NCBI GenBank assembly: GCA_947471245.1
Contig: CANIXM010000110.1
Coordinates: 1 to 6,809, forward strand
Direction: 5' to 3'
From: Paludibacteraceae bacterium
GTDB lineage: Bacteria > Bacteroidota > Bacteroidia > Bacteroidales > Paludibacteraceae
DNA: 6,809 nucleotides
The position numbers were made by a program, and so were the translations under genes. Positions 1-5,752 of the stretch are shown here, piece after piece; the stretch's first letter is position 1; each line of letters begins with the position of its first letter. A model generated the notes under the pieces. That model was not told where the DNA came from. It ran no database searches and saw nothing but the letters and a program-made list of their open reading frames with translations.

Positions 1-1500
1 GGTAGCGGTATTGAAAATATCAGTAGCACTGTTGGTCCCTAACCAACCCAGCTCTCCTTCGTGATTGCCAATGGTGATAAATAGAGGCATGGAGCTACAC
101 ACCTTATCCCAAAAATTGCGATACAGAAGGTTGCGTTGTTCGATGTAGTATTTGTCACAAATTGGAAATTTCTCGGTGAGGAAGTTATCACCAAGGTCAA
201 TCATGAAATCAGGTTTCAGATTGAGCGCATTTTGCAAGGTGTTTCTATACGTCCTGTAATCGGACCCTTCGTCCAGATGTGGGTCTGCTTCCACTGCGAA
301 TGAAAATGTCTCACCTACTGCACGTTGTGTGTTAAATTCGCCAGCAGTTCCGGTTTTGTATGCCGAATCGCCATCTAGCTTATAGCATAATTGATAATAG
401 TAGTGAGTGCTTGGCTGCAAGCCTGTAATGTTAATTGAAAATGGTGCATTAGCCACATAATGAACGGTGGATGTATAGCTGTCTAAATTGGTGGATGAAG
501 TGCCATATTTGATATAAGCATTCATGGGGTAATCTGACAATGCATTAAATATGATTGATTTATCAGTTGGCACTCCCAGCAATCCAGGGGCAATAAAATC
601 ACCATTGAATCGGATCATGACTTTGTACAATGAATTTCCTGCAGTAACATACAGAATGTTTTTGTATTTTCCGCCAAAACACAGATTGCGGACTTTCACT
701 TTTGGAGGAAAACTTATCTGACCTATTTGTTTTGCATCCTTGTCATAGACCATCACCCCACCATCGCCAAACGCCACATAGATATTGCCATACACATCTG
801 AACAGATACCGTCTATTTCGCCAATTCCCGTAAGTTTCAAAAACACTTTTTTGTCTTTGATAGGGTCGCTCATTTTGTATTCCTCACGTAACGAATAAGA
901 GTAAATCGTATTTGTGCTACTTTCGCAAACATACAATGTTCGCCAATCATTCACAAAAGTCAATCCATTGGGCTTGGTCAAAGTACTATCAATCACGGCC
1001 AAGGTCGAAGAGTTGTAAGGAAGGCAGTACACACCCTGAAAACTCAACTCTCGGTTGGCAACCCCAAAATCAGGATCGGTGAAATAAACGGAACCCATGT
1101 AACTTAGTGTTAAATCATTGGGACTGTTAAACTTCTTCCCATTATAAGTGGACACCACTGAAGTTAAACTTCCACTGGCAGTCATTTTTGCCACATCTCT
1201 AGCGGCAGTTCTACAGACATAGAAATCGTTCTTTTTTGTACACTCTATTCCATTGGCATTGCCAGACGGATACGCAAGTGTATCCAATCCTGTAACTGCA
1301 TTCCATTTGTAGATAACATTTCCATCCACATCACTAAATACCACATAGTCATCAGGGTGGTAAGCGGGACCTTCAGAGAATTTGATGTCGGTGCTGAGCA
1401 GTTGTGGGATGCCTATTTCTATGGCAACCACTTTCGACGAACTTATTATGCCAACCATGATTAGCAATAAGCCTAGATTAGTTTTAAATGGATTTTTCAT
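1..1500 (-). CDS. Exported SMP-30/gluconolactonase-like propeller fused to Fn3-like domain and calcineurin-like metallophosphoesterase (3' partial)
   Basis: An uninterrupted frame of 500 codons starts at the ATG at 1500 and runs off the left edge. Residues 1-26 form a signal peptide (MKNPFK, hydrophobic core, likely cleavage after VVA). Residues about 37-295 match the SMP-30/gluconolactonase/LRE propeller: FSEGP (Glu43), FNSPND (Asn128), TKPNG (Asn178) and EIDG (Asp230) sit where this family binds its divalent metal, and VYFTDPDFG is also typical. Residues about 313-392 look like the Fn3-like domain that precedes purple acid phosphatases and related enzymes (INITGLQPSTHYYYQL). The phosphoesterase follows, with DPH (406-408), GDN (437-439) and GNHE (478-481), the first three metal-site motifs of the family. 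The histidine motifs near the end would lie outside the window. I infer a periplasmic or surface hydrolase acting on a phosphate ester. The substrate is unknown, and the propeller may be a lactonase or only a binding module. A C-terminal T9SS signal cannot be checked. Confidence 0.9.
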   Translation of the reverse strand, partial: MKNPFKTNLGLLLIMVGIISSSKVVAIEIGIPQLLSTDIKFSEGPAYHPDDYVVFSDVDGNVIYKWNAVTGLDTLAYPSGNANGIECTKKNDFYVCRTAARDVAKMTASGSLTSVVSTYNGKKFNSPNDLTLSYMGSVYFTDPDFGVANRELSFQGVYCLPYNSSTLAVIDSTLTKPNGLTFVNDWRTLYVCESSTNTIYSYSLREEYKMSDPIKDKKVFLKLTGIGEIDGICSDVYGNIYVAFGDGGVMVYDKDAKQIGQISFPPKVKVRNLCFGGKYKNILYVTAGNSLYKVMIRFNGDFIAPGLLGVPTDKSIIFNALSDYPMNAYIKYGTSSTNLDSYTSTVHYVANAPFSINITGLQPSTHYYYQLCYKLDGDSAYKTGTAGEFNTQRAVGETFSFAVEADPHLDEGSDYRTYRNTLQNALNLKPDFMIDLGDNFLTEKFPICDKYYIEQRNLLYRNFWDKVCSSMPLFITIGNHEGELGWLGTNSATDIFNTAT

Positions 1501-1505
1501 AAGAA

Positions 1506-1799
1506 TTATTTGAAATAAGTGAACGAAATATAAAATATCAAAATCAATTTTTCAACTAATTTCAGTGAAATGCCCAAAACAATAAGTGGAAATAATCTTG
1601 AGCCTTTAGATTGGTCAAAGACGATGAATAATTGAGCAAAAATGAATAAAAACAAAATATAAATCAAAAATTTCATCCAAATAGGTTGATTTATTAAATT
1701 CTTTTTTTTATGTTTGCTATCTCTGATGTTTGAATTACTATATTTTTTTGCACTTTCTAAAGGTTTACTGGTCCCAAAAATGATTGTCGTTTTTAACAA
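1506..1799 (-). CDS. Doubtful small membrane protein, two hydrophobic segments
   Basis: No family is recognised. The frame ends (TAA) five bases before the ATG of the phosphoesterase gene, so the two could be co-transcribed. The longest version (97 aa) needs a TTG start at 1799, because an in-frame TAG lies just upstream at 1803-1805. An ATG at 1676 gives a more credible 56-residue product. That shorter form begins MKFLIYILFLF and has two hydrophobic stretches (residues 2-20 and about 28-54) separated by the polar DQSKGSR. In the long form, a Lys-rich segment (KHKKK) precedes the first helix, as the positive-inside rule expects. The region is extremely AT-rich, which by itself favours Phe/Ile/Leu/Lys codons and can mimic membrane segments. 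The candidate promoter of the divergent gene (1686-1716) lies inside the long form. It may be a real small protein or chance. Confidence 0.3.
   Translation of the reverse strand: MLKTTIIFGTSKPLESAKKYSNSNIRDSKHKKKNLINQPIWMKFLIYILFLFIFAQLFIVFDQSKGSRLFPLIVLGISLKLVEKLILIFYISFTYFK
1686..1716 (+). promoter_or_regulatory. Candidate Bacteroidota promoter for the T9SS-sorted protein gene
   Basis: TATGTTTG at 1709-1716 fits the -7 consensus TAnnTTTG. A TTG core (GTTG, 1685-1688) lies 20 bases upstream, where the -33 TTTG is expected. The inferred transcript start near 1722 would leave a leader of about 160 nt before the ATG at 1885. The -33 box has one mismatch, and such AT-rich sequence yields chance matches, so this is tentative. 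Confidence 0.4.
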
Positions 1800-1878
1800 T
1801 ATCTATGGAGTTCTGAAACCATCCACAAACGGAGGCGTATCCCCAAAAGCCACACGAGTAGGGAAAATTAAAATGTAA
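1780..1878 (+). other. 32-codon ORF / GC-rich patch directly upstream of the T9SS-sorted protein gene
   Basis: An ATG at 1780 opens a 32-codon frame ending TAA at 1878, six bases before the next gene's ATG. Its second half reads KPSTNGGVSPKATRVG. The opposite strand is also open over the same stretch and reads TRVAFGDTPPFVDGFRTP before a stop. Bases 1821-1863 are 24/43 G+C, whereas 1681-1740 are 13/60. The composition and peptide-like character on both strands suggest either a leader peptide, a remnant of a longer gene, or a dispersed repeat. No function is recognised. Confidence 0.2.
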
Positions 1879-1884
1879 AATGAT

Positions 1885-3291
1885 ATGAGAAAACAACTAC
1901 TTCTTCTATTAGCAGTAAGTATCGCTGCATTTTCTTTCGGACAAATTGCTATTCCAAACGGTAATTTGGAGTCATGGACCACTACCTCCTATGATAGTCC
2001 CACTAACTATCCTTACACTTCTATCAGTGCACAAAGTCCTGCTATTACTGTAGAAAAATCAACAGACTCTTACAGTGGCACTTATGCCGTAAAATTGAAA
2101 ACAATTATCACTGGAAAAGACACTTCTTCGGGGTATTTTATTAATACTCCTCCTAATAGAGGGCCTAACTCTTGGACTGGTGGAATGGGTATAAGCGGAA
2201 TGCCTAAAAGTATCAGAGGATATTATAAATACAATATTGCAGATTCTGCATGTGTGATTTTAGCTTTCAGCAAAGCGGGTGTCAATATTGGTACAGCTAC
2301 GTTGAATTTTGGAGGCATTAAAAACTCTTACACCTTATTTGACCTTCCTATCCCTGCTTTTGGACAAACCCCCGATTCTGTAGCTGTAGCTTTTGTAGCT
2401 AATAAATTAATCAATGGTCAGTTAAAAGGGGTAGATGGTACAGAATTGATGTTGGACAGTGTCTCTTTCACCGGGCTTGCTTCTCAGCCAGCATTGATGA
2501 ATGGCAACTTTGAGTCGTGGACTACCACTTCAAATCATTCTTTGGACAAATGGTTTCATGATAATCAAGGATTTACAAGGACAACATCTTCGTATCAAGG
2601 CAGTTATGCAGTAGAGCTTACGTCATTCAAAGAAGACAGCAACGGAAAAGATCAATGTAGATATGCTTCGTTTGCAAATTTCAAATACGGGGGTAATTGC
2701 TCACCTCAATGTACAACAATTGATGGACTGCCTTACACCAATACTGTTGACACTTTTGCTTTTTACTATAAATACTTCCCTGCAAACGTAGGTGATAGCA
2801 CTGAGGTAAGTCTAAATTTCAAAAAGGCTGGGGTACAATTCTTCGGTGCTAGTTACGCAATCAAAGCAGCTTCAAGCTTTACTCTTGCACAACTTCCATT
2901 TGACATCTACCAAACGCCTGACACCGTACTTATTGAGTTTAGATCTTCCTCGTGGAGAGACACACTGGTGAAATATGTAGGTGCTAAACTGATAATTGAT
3001 GACGTGCATTTTAAGAAAAAACCTGGAATCCCAACAAGTCTGGGTCAACCACAAGAAGGCATCCAAATCACTCCTAATCCTTGCAATGGAAAATTCCACA
3101 TCAAAGGTATCACTGCTGACAATTCCATTGTGGAACTGTACAACCTACAAGGAGTTAAGGTGTATTCCAATCCTAGTTTTGACAAAATAAAAGATGATGA
3201 AATAGATATTTCGTCGGCAGGCAAGGGTGTATATCTGTTAAAAATCGTTGAAGGCAGTAAGACTACTACCCACAAAATAGTGGTAGAATAG
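1885..3291 (+). CDS. Secreted protein with duplicated beta-rich module and T9SS type A C-terminal sorting domain
   Basis: The 468-residue protein starts at the first ATG followed by a clear signal peptide (MRKQLLLLLAVSIAAFSFGQ, cleavage after about residue 20). Two homologous modules follow at about residues 25-197 and 205-377. Each opens with NGN(L/F)ESWTTTS, continues with SY(S/Q)G(T/S)YAV, a YYKY strand, a KAGV segment and QTPD(S/T)V, and ends with a D-(S/D)-V-(S/H)-F strand. The modules resemble the carbohydrate-metabolism-associated PCMD-type beta-sandwich of Bacteroidota, but that is a by-eye impression. Residues about 393-468 are a T9SS sorting domain: ITPNPCNGKF, VELYNLQGVKVY, DISSAGKGVYLLKI, and a terminal KIVVE. 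This family normally directs export through the PorSS/T9SS channel, followed by cleavage and surface anchoring or release. No catalytic motif is visible, so a binding or adhesive role is more likely than an enzymatic one. It is a single-gene unit ending in a strong terminator. Confidence 0.9.
   Translation: MRKQLLLLLAVSIAAFSFGQIAIPNGNLESWTTTSYDSPTNYPYTSISAQSPAITVEKSTDSYSGTYAVKLKTIITGKDTSSGYFINTPPNRGPNSWTGGMGISGMPKSIRGYYKYNIADSACVILAFSKAGVNIGTATLNFGGIKNSYTLFDLPIPAFGQTPDSVAVAFVANKLINGQLKGVDGTELMLDSVSFTGLASQPALMNGNFESWTTTSNHSLDKWFHDNQGFTRTTSSYQGSYAVELTSFKEDSNGKDQCRYASFANFKYGGNCSPQCTTIDGLPYTNTVDTFAFYYKYFPANVGDSTEVSLNFKKAGVQFFGASYAIKAASSFTLAQLPFDIYQTPDTVLIEFRSSSWRDTLVKYVGAKLIIDDVHFKKKPGIPTSLGQPQEGIQITPNPCNGKFHIKGITADNSIVELYNLQGVKVYSNPSFDKIKDDEIDISSAGKGVYLLKIVEGSKTTTHKIVVE
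1957..3015 (+). repeat. Tandem duplicated protein module (two copies of about 173 codons)
   Basis: Copy 1 covers 1957-2475 and copy 2 covers 2497-3015, joined by a short GLASQPALM-type linker. The protein match is clearest at the start (NGNLESWTTTS versus NGNFESWTTTS), in the middle (KAGV) and near the end (QTPDSV versus QTPDTV). The DNA of the shared motifs differs at many synonymous sites, so the duplication is old rather than recent. Copy 2 has three cysteines (residues 258, 272 and 276), whereas copy 1 has a single Cys at 123. Confidence 0.75.
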
Positions 3292-3315
3292 AGTTTATAG
3301 TCAACTACAGATATT

Positions 3316-3359
3316 AAAATCTCCCTCCGAGCATAAAGCTTCGGAGGGAGATTTTTTTT
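3316..3359 (+). terminator. Rho-independent terminator of the T9SS-sorted protein gene
   Basis: ATCTCCCTCCGA (3319-3330) pairs perfectly with TCGGAGGGAGAT (3341-3352) around a 10-base loop. A run of T follows (3352-3359). It begins 25 bases after the stop codon. On the minus strand only a short T run follows the stem, so termination of the convergent sensor operon would be weaker. Confidence 0.93.
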
Positions 3360-3415
3360 GAAAGTGTTGTCAAGCAGTAGGACAATTTTTATTATGACTG
3401 ATAGAATGTATTGGT

Positions 3416-3551
3416 TCAATTGCCGTCCCATTTATGGGACGGAATAAATGTGCAAGAATCACAGGGCTTTAGCCAAATTCTATCATTGTTTGGCTAAAGC
3501 CAATATCTTTTTCTGCCCATTTGTCCTGCCCATAAATGGACAGGCAATTGA
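3416..3551. repeat. Composite palindromic element (REP/MITE-like) between convergent genes
   Basis: Three hairpins lie between inverted ends. The ends are TCAATTGCC (3416-3424) and its exact reverse complement GGCAATTGA (3543-3551). The left hairpin, CCGTCCCATTTATGGGACGG (3423-3442), is a perfect palindrome. The central hairpin has a perfect 13-bp stem, GGCTTTAGCCAAA (3465-3477) with TTTGGCTAAAGCC (3489-3501), and an 11-base loop. The right hairpin (3525-3544) is a diverged inverted copy of the left one. No open reading frame is present. The architecture resembles REP-type or MITE-type non-autonomous elements that occupy intergenic sites. It may also act as a transcript boundary for the minus-strand sensor operon, which has no other obvious terminator. 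Confidence 0.75.
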
Positions 3552-3589
3552 CACATAGAAAATATAATATTATTTAGTTTTTAGCTTCG

Positions 3590-4309
3590 CTAAGCCAGAA
3601 ATGTACGATCAATAAATGCTTGAAATGCTTCTTTGTATTGTTCCCCGATGGGAATAAACAGCTTTTGGTCAAAGACGATGCGGTTACGTTCTATCACATT
3701 CACATGATCCAGATTGACAATGAAAGAGCGATGCACCCGCATGAACTTGTTTTTTGGTAGTTGCTCCTCAATGTTTTTCAGTCTCAGCAGCGTAGAAATA
3801 GGCTTTTGATTGATGATGTGAATCTGAATGTACTCATTCGCACTTTCAATGTATCGGATATCTGCCAGTTGCACACGTATCAATCGATACTCCGATTTGA
3901 CGAATAAGCACCCCTGGTTTGTTTCAATCGTTTCGGCTTGACGTTGGTTCAGTTCAAACCAGTTTTTGGCTTTGGTGGCAGCTTTGAGGAATACCTCGTA
4001 GCTAATGGGTTTGAGTATGTAGTCCAGCGCGTCCACCTTAAACCCTTCCAGCGCATATTCACTGTAGGCTGTTGTAAATATAACTTGAGGAGCTGCGGTC
4101 AGTGATTTCACAAAGTCCATCCCATTCAAGTCGGGCATATTGATGTCCACAAACATTAGATCCACATCCTTAGTAGCTAGTATGTCAACTGCTTCGAATG
4201 CACTCTGACACAGCGCCACCACTTCCAGAAAGGGTGTTTTTTCGATGTATGCCTTTATCTGCTGCAGTGCAAGTGGCTCATCGTCTATTGCTAAACATTT
4301 AATTTTCAT
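3590..4309 (-). CDS. LytTR-family response regulator
   Basis: The 239-residue length is normal for the LytR/AlgR family. Residues 1-118 are a receiver domain with the acidic pair Asp9-Asp10, the phosphoacceptor Asp55 (FVDINMPD), Thr79/Thr80 (FTTAY) and Lys100-Pro101 (YILKPI), all in place. Residues about 135-236 are a LytTR DNA-binding domain, seen in FVKSEYRLIRV, DIRYIESANEYIQIH, and KFMRVHRSFIVNLDHV. Proteins of this type act as cytoplasmic transcription factors that bind paired direct repeats when phosphorylated. The ATG at 4309 lies eight bases after the stop codon of the histidine kinase gene, so the two form an operon with the kinase first. The likely target visible here is the direct-repeat pair at 5598-5631 upstream of the operon, which implies autoregulation. 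The regulon is unknown. Confidence 0.95.
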   Translation of the reverse strand: MKIKCLAIDDEPLALQQIKAYIEKTPFLEVVALCQSAFEAVDILATKDVDLMFVDINMPDLNGMDFVKSLTAAPQVIFTTAYSEYALEGFKVDALDYILKPISYEVFLKAATKAKNWFELNQRQAETIETNQGCLFVKSEYRLIRVQLADIRYIESANEYIQIHIINQKPISTLLRLKNIEEQLPKNKFMRVHRSFIVNLDHVNVIERNRIVFDQKLFIPIGEQYKEAFQAFIDRTFLA

Positions 4310-4317
4310 AGGTTTAT

Positions 4318-5448
4318 TTAGATATTGATGGGGATGCTCAGGTTCACTTCAAAGTAAGATGGTTCGTCCTTTAATTCCAATATATAATCATCTTTAAAAA
4401 GGATTTCTAGGCTTTTTTTGATATTTGAAAGCCCTATACCAGAATATTCTTTATCAATTTCTTGAGTTATCTTGTGTTTGCTGTTTTTTATTTGACAGAT
4501 CAGCCGTTTATCTATTATCTCCAGTTTAAATATTACATACGATTCCACTTGATAGCTAACCCCGTGTTTGAATGCATTTTCCAAAAATGAAATATACATC
4601 ATGGGCGGTATCTGAATATCAGGAATTTGTGCTGGTAATTCGATACTAATTTTTACTTTTTTAGAAAACCTGAGTTGCATCAATGAAATATAACTTCGAA
4701 TGAATTCAACTTCTTTGGGCAGGCTGGTGTGACCCTGTGCTGTGTCGTAGAGCAGATAGCGCATCAACGTGGAAAGGCGGATGATGGCATCTTTGGCTGT
4801 AGTGGTATCAATATCCACCAGGGCATGAATATTGTTCAGCGTATTCATAAAGAAATGTGGACTTACCTGATGTCTGAGTAGTGCTAGTTCTGTCTTCAAC
4901 TGTTCCTTCTCTATATCTTTCCGTTTGTCTTCTTCATTGATCCACTGCGACATTATTTTGAAAGCAGTACTTGCTCCTATCACCAGTAATGAAATAATCA
5001 AATCCTCAATCAGCACCATGATAAATGGCTTTTCCTCATGGGGTGGTGGAGATGGTCTGAATCCCATAGGTGGAGCCATTTTAGAGCCAAGCTCCATGGG
5101 CGGCATGCCAGGACCAAGTTCCATGGGTGGCATGGAGACAGGTTCATGTGGGCGTCTGAAGTTGTCTATCATTAAATTTCCTCCAATCAGGATGGCAATC
5201 ATAAGTACGATGGAACTAATGTAAATAAGGTATTTTCTCTTAAACAAATACCTTGGAACCAGCCAGTATGAATTTAGAATAAAGACAATGAAAAAAAATG
5301 AGATATTGATCCAATCATCAATCATCCTATCCCACTGGATATCACCAAAATGACGGTGAATGAAAAATGGTGTGCCGAATACGCCTGCCCATATCAGCGT
5401 GAAAGCTAGGTATTCGACCAGTTGTATATTTATCTTTTTGAAATTCAT
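4318..5448 (-). CDS. LytS-type sensor histidine kinase (His_kinase PF06580 family)
   Basis: The 376-residue membrane kinase has four predicted helices at about residues 11-30, 47-66, 73-94 and 141-163. The basic PRYLFKRK after helix 2 places that loop inside, so residues 95-140 face the periplasm. That loop carries a Met/Pro repeat (MPPMELG twice, then MAPPMGF). A coiled-coil-like linker (residues 170-190) leads to the phosphorylation site: LLRHQVSPHFFMNTLNNI with His198 as acceptor, the family's form of the H-box. The ATP-binding half has FLENAFKHG (N-box, Asn291) and SGIGLSNIKKSLE (G-box, 336-348). It should phosphorylate the regulator encoded eight bases downstream. There is no recognised ligand-binding domain apart from the short loops, so the signal is probably sensed in or near the membrane. 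The start at 5448 is the first ATG of the frame and precedes helix 1 by ten residues. Confidence 0.95.
   Translation of the reverse strand: MNFKKINIQLVEYLAFTLIWAGVFGTPFFIHRHFGDIQWDRMIDDWINISFFFIVFILNSYWLVPRYLFKRKYLIYISSIVLMIAILIGGNLMIDNFRRPHEPVSMPPMELGPGMPPMELGSKMAPPMGFRPSPPPHEEKPFIMVLIEDLIISLLVIGASTAFKIMSQWINEEDKRKDIEKEQLKTELALLRHQVSPHFFMNTLNNIHALVDIDTTTAKDAIIRLSTLMRYLLYDTAQGHTSLPKEVEFIRSYISLMQLRFSKKVKISIELPAQIPDIQIPPMMYISFLENAFKHGVSYQVESYVIFKLEIIDKRLICQIKNSKHKITQEIDKEYSGIGLSNIKKSLEILFKDDYILELKDEPSYFEVNLSIPINI
5059..5133 (-). repeat. Met/Pro-rich nine-residue repeat in the periplasmic loop of the sensor kinase
   Basis: Residues 106-130 of the kinase have a nine-residue (27-bp) period: MPPMELGPG, MPPMELGSK, then a diverged MAPPMGFRP. 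Six methionines fall at 106, 109, 115, 118, 124 and 128, flanked by His101 and His137. The first two copies share most of their bases (for example CCATGGG(C/T)GGCATG), consistent with slippage expansion. See the matching finding for a metal-binding hypothesis. Confidence 0.8.
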
Positions 5449-5564
5449 TCTGTTAGTGTAATTGAGAATTTGCTAAAATTGAGACAAGCACCATTATTAC
5501 TTACTACGATACTTATTTAAAAGTTTTGAGGAACTTGAAGATTATAGGGATTTTTGGAATTCAT

Positions 5565-5596
5565 CAAACTTAGAATTAATGTACTAATCCACCAAA
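5565..5596 (-). promoter_or_regulatory. Promoter of the LytS/LytR operon (Bacteroidota sigma factor type)
   Basis: On the minus strand, TTTG (5596-5593) is followed by exactly 20 bases and then TAAGTTTG (5572-5565). This is a full match to the TTTG / TAnnTTTG pair of Bacteroidota housekeeping promoters with normal spacing. The transcript would start near 5560 and have a leader of about 110 nt before the kinase ATG. The direct repeats begin a few bases upstream of the -33 box. Confidence 0.72.
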
Positions 5597-5597
5597 T

Positions 5598-5631
5598 TTT
5601 ATCAGTAAAAAGTTGATATTTATCAGTAAAA
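5598..5631. promoter_or_regulatory. Two exact 13-bp direct repeats, 21-bp period: candidate LytTR regulator binding site
   Basis: TTTATCAGTAAAA occurs at 5598-5610 and again at 5619-5631. The period of 21 bp is two helical turns. LytTR proteins typically bind two nine-base direct repeats separated by 12-13 bases. The core TCAGTAAAA (5602-5610 and 5623-5631, 12-base spacer) resembles the AgrA-type ACAGTTAAG (6 of 9 positions as I recall that consensus). The pair abuts the -33 box of the operon that encodes a LytTR regulator, a position suited to activation. Read in consensus orientation, the repeats point away from that promoter, which is the main doubt. Confidence 0.6.
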
Positions 5632-5721
5632 TAGAGGATAAAGTGATGGGGGTGTATCCAATATCCATAAAAATTTCATTATCTTTTTGTCAAACTTCTT
5701 CTCATTCTCCATTCAAAGCCT

Positions 5722-5729
5722 TACCTTTG
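5722..5729 (+). promoter_or_regulatory. Candidate -7 element of bioB
   Basis: TACCTTTG matches the TAnnTTTG consensus and lies 23 bases before the ATG at 5753, so the leader would be short. No TTTG occurs at the normal 19-21 base distance upstream. The nearest (5686-5689) is 32 bases away. The call therefore rests on the -7 box and its position. It favours the upstream start codon (5753), because the transcript would include it. Confidence 0.45.
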
Positions 5730-5752
5730 CACTTCATTTAATCAAATAGTGC

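Larger units (their letters stand above)
5449..5752. other. Divergent intergenic region between the sensor kinase and bioB
   Basis: No gene of reasonable size is visible in these 304 bases. The region holds the kinase-operon promoter (5565-5596), the direct repeats upstream of it (5598-5631) and a -7-like element for bioB (5722-5729). The stretch 5632-5721 has no recognised operator or riboswitch. In particular, no BirA-type inverted repeat was seen next to bioB. Confidence 0.7.

Noticed and set aside
2872..3190. Short frames on both strands inside the second module of the T9SS-sorted protein
   Set aside because: They overlap a well-supported gene in other frames and show no motif.
3045..3431. 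A 128-codon minus-strand frame over the end of the T9SS-sorted protein gene and its terminator
   Set aside because: It is antisense to a clearly coding sorting domain, runs through a strong terminator hairpin, and its translation resembles no protein.
3579..3593. Small TTAGC-TTC-GCTAA hairpin at the end of the response-regulator gene, considered as its terminator
   Set aside because: The stem is only five base pairs, overlaps the stop codon and is not followed by a T run on the minus strand.
4925..5224. A 99-codon plus-strand frame rich in Gly, Ser and Met
   Set aside because: It is the mirror image of the Met/Pro repeat of the histidine kinase, whose own frame has all family motifs.
5684..5689. 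TTTTTG as the -33 box for bioB
   Set aside because: It lies 32 bases from the -7-like element, well beyond the usual 19-21.
5640..5752. Biotin-repressor (BirA-type) operator or riboswitch ahead of bioB
   Set aside because: No TTGTAAAC-type inverted repeat or extended conserved RNA structure could be found by eye.
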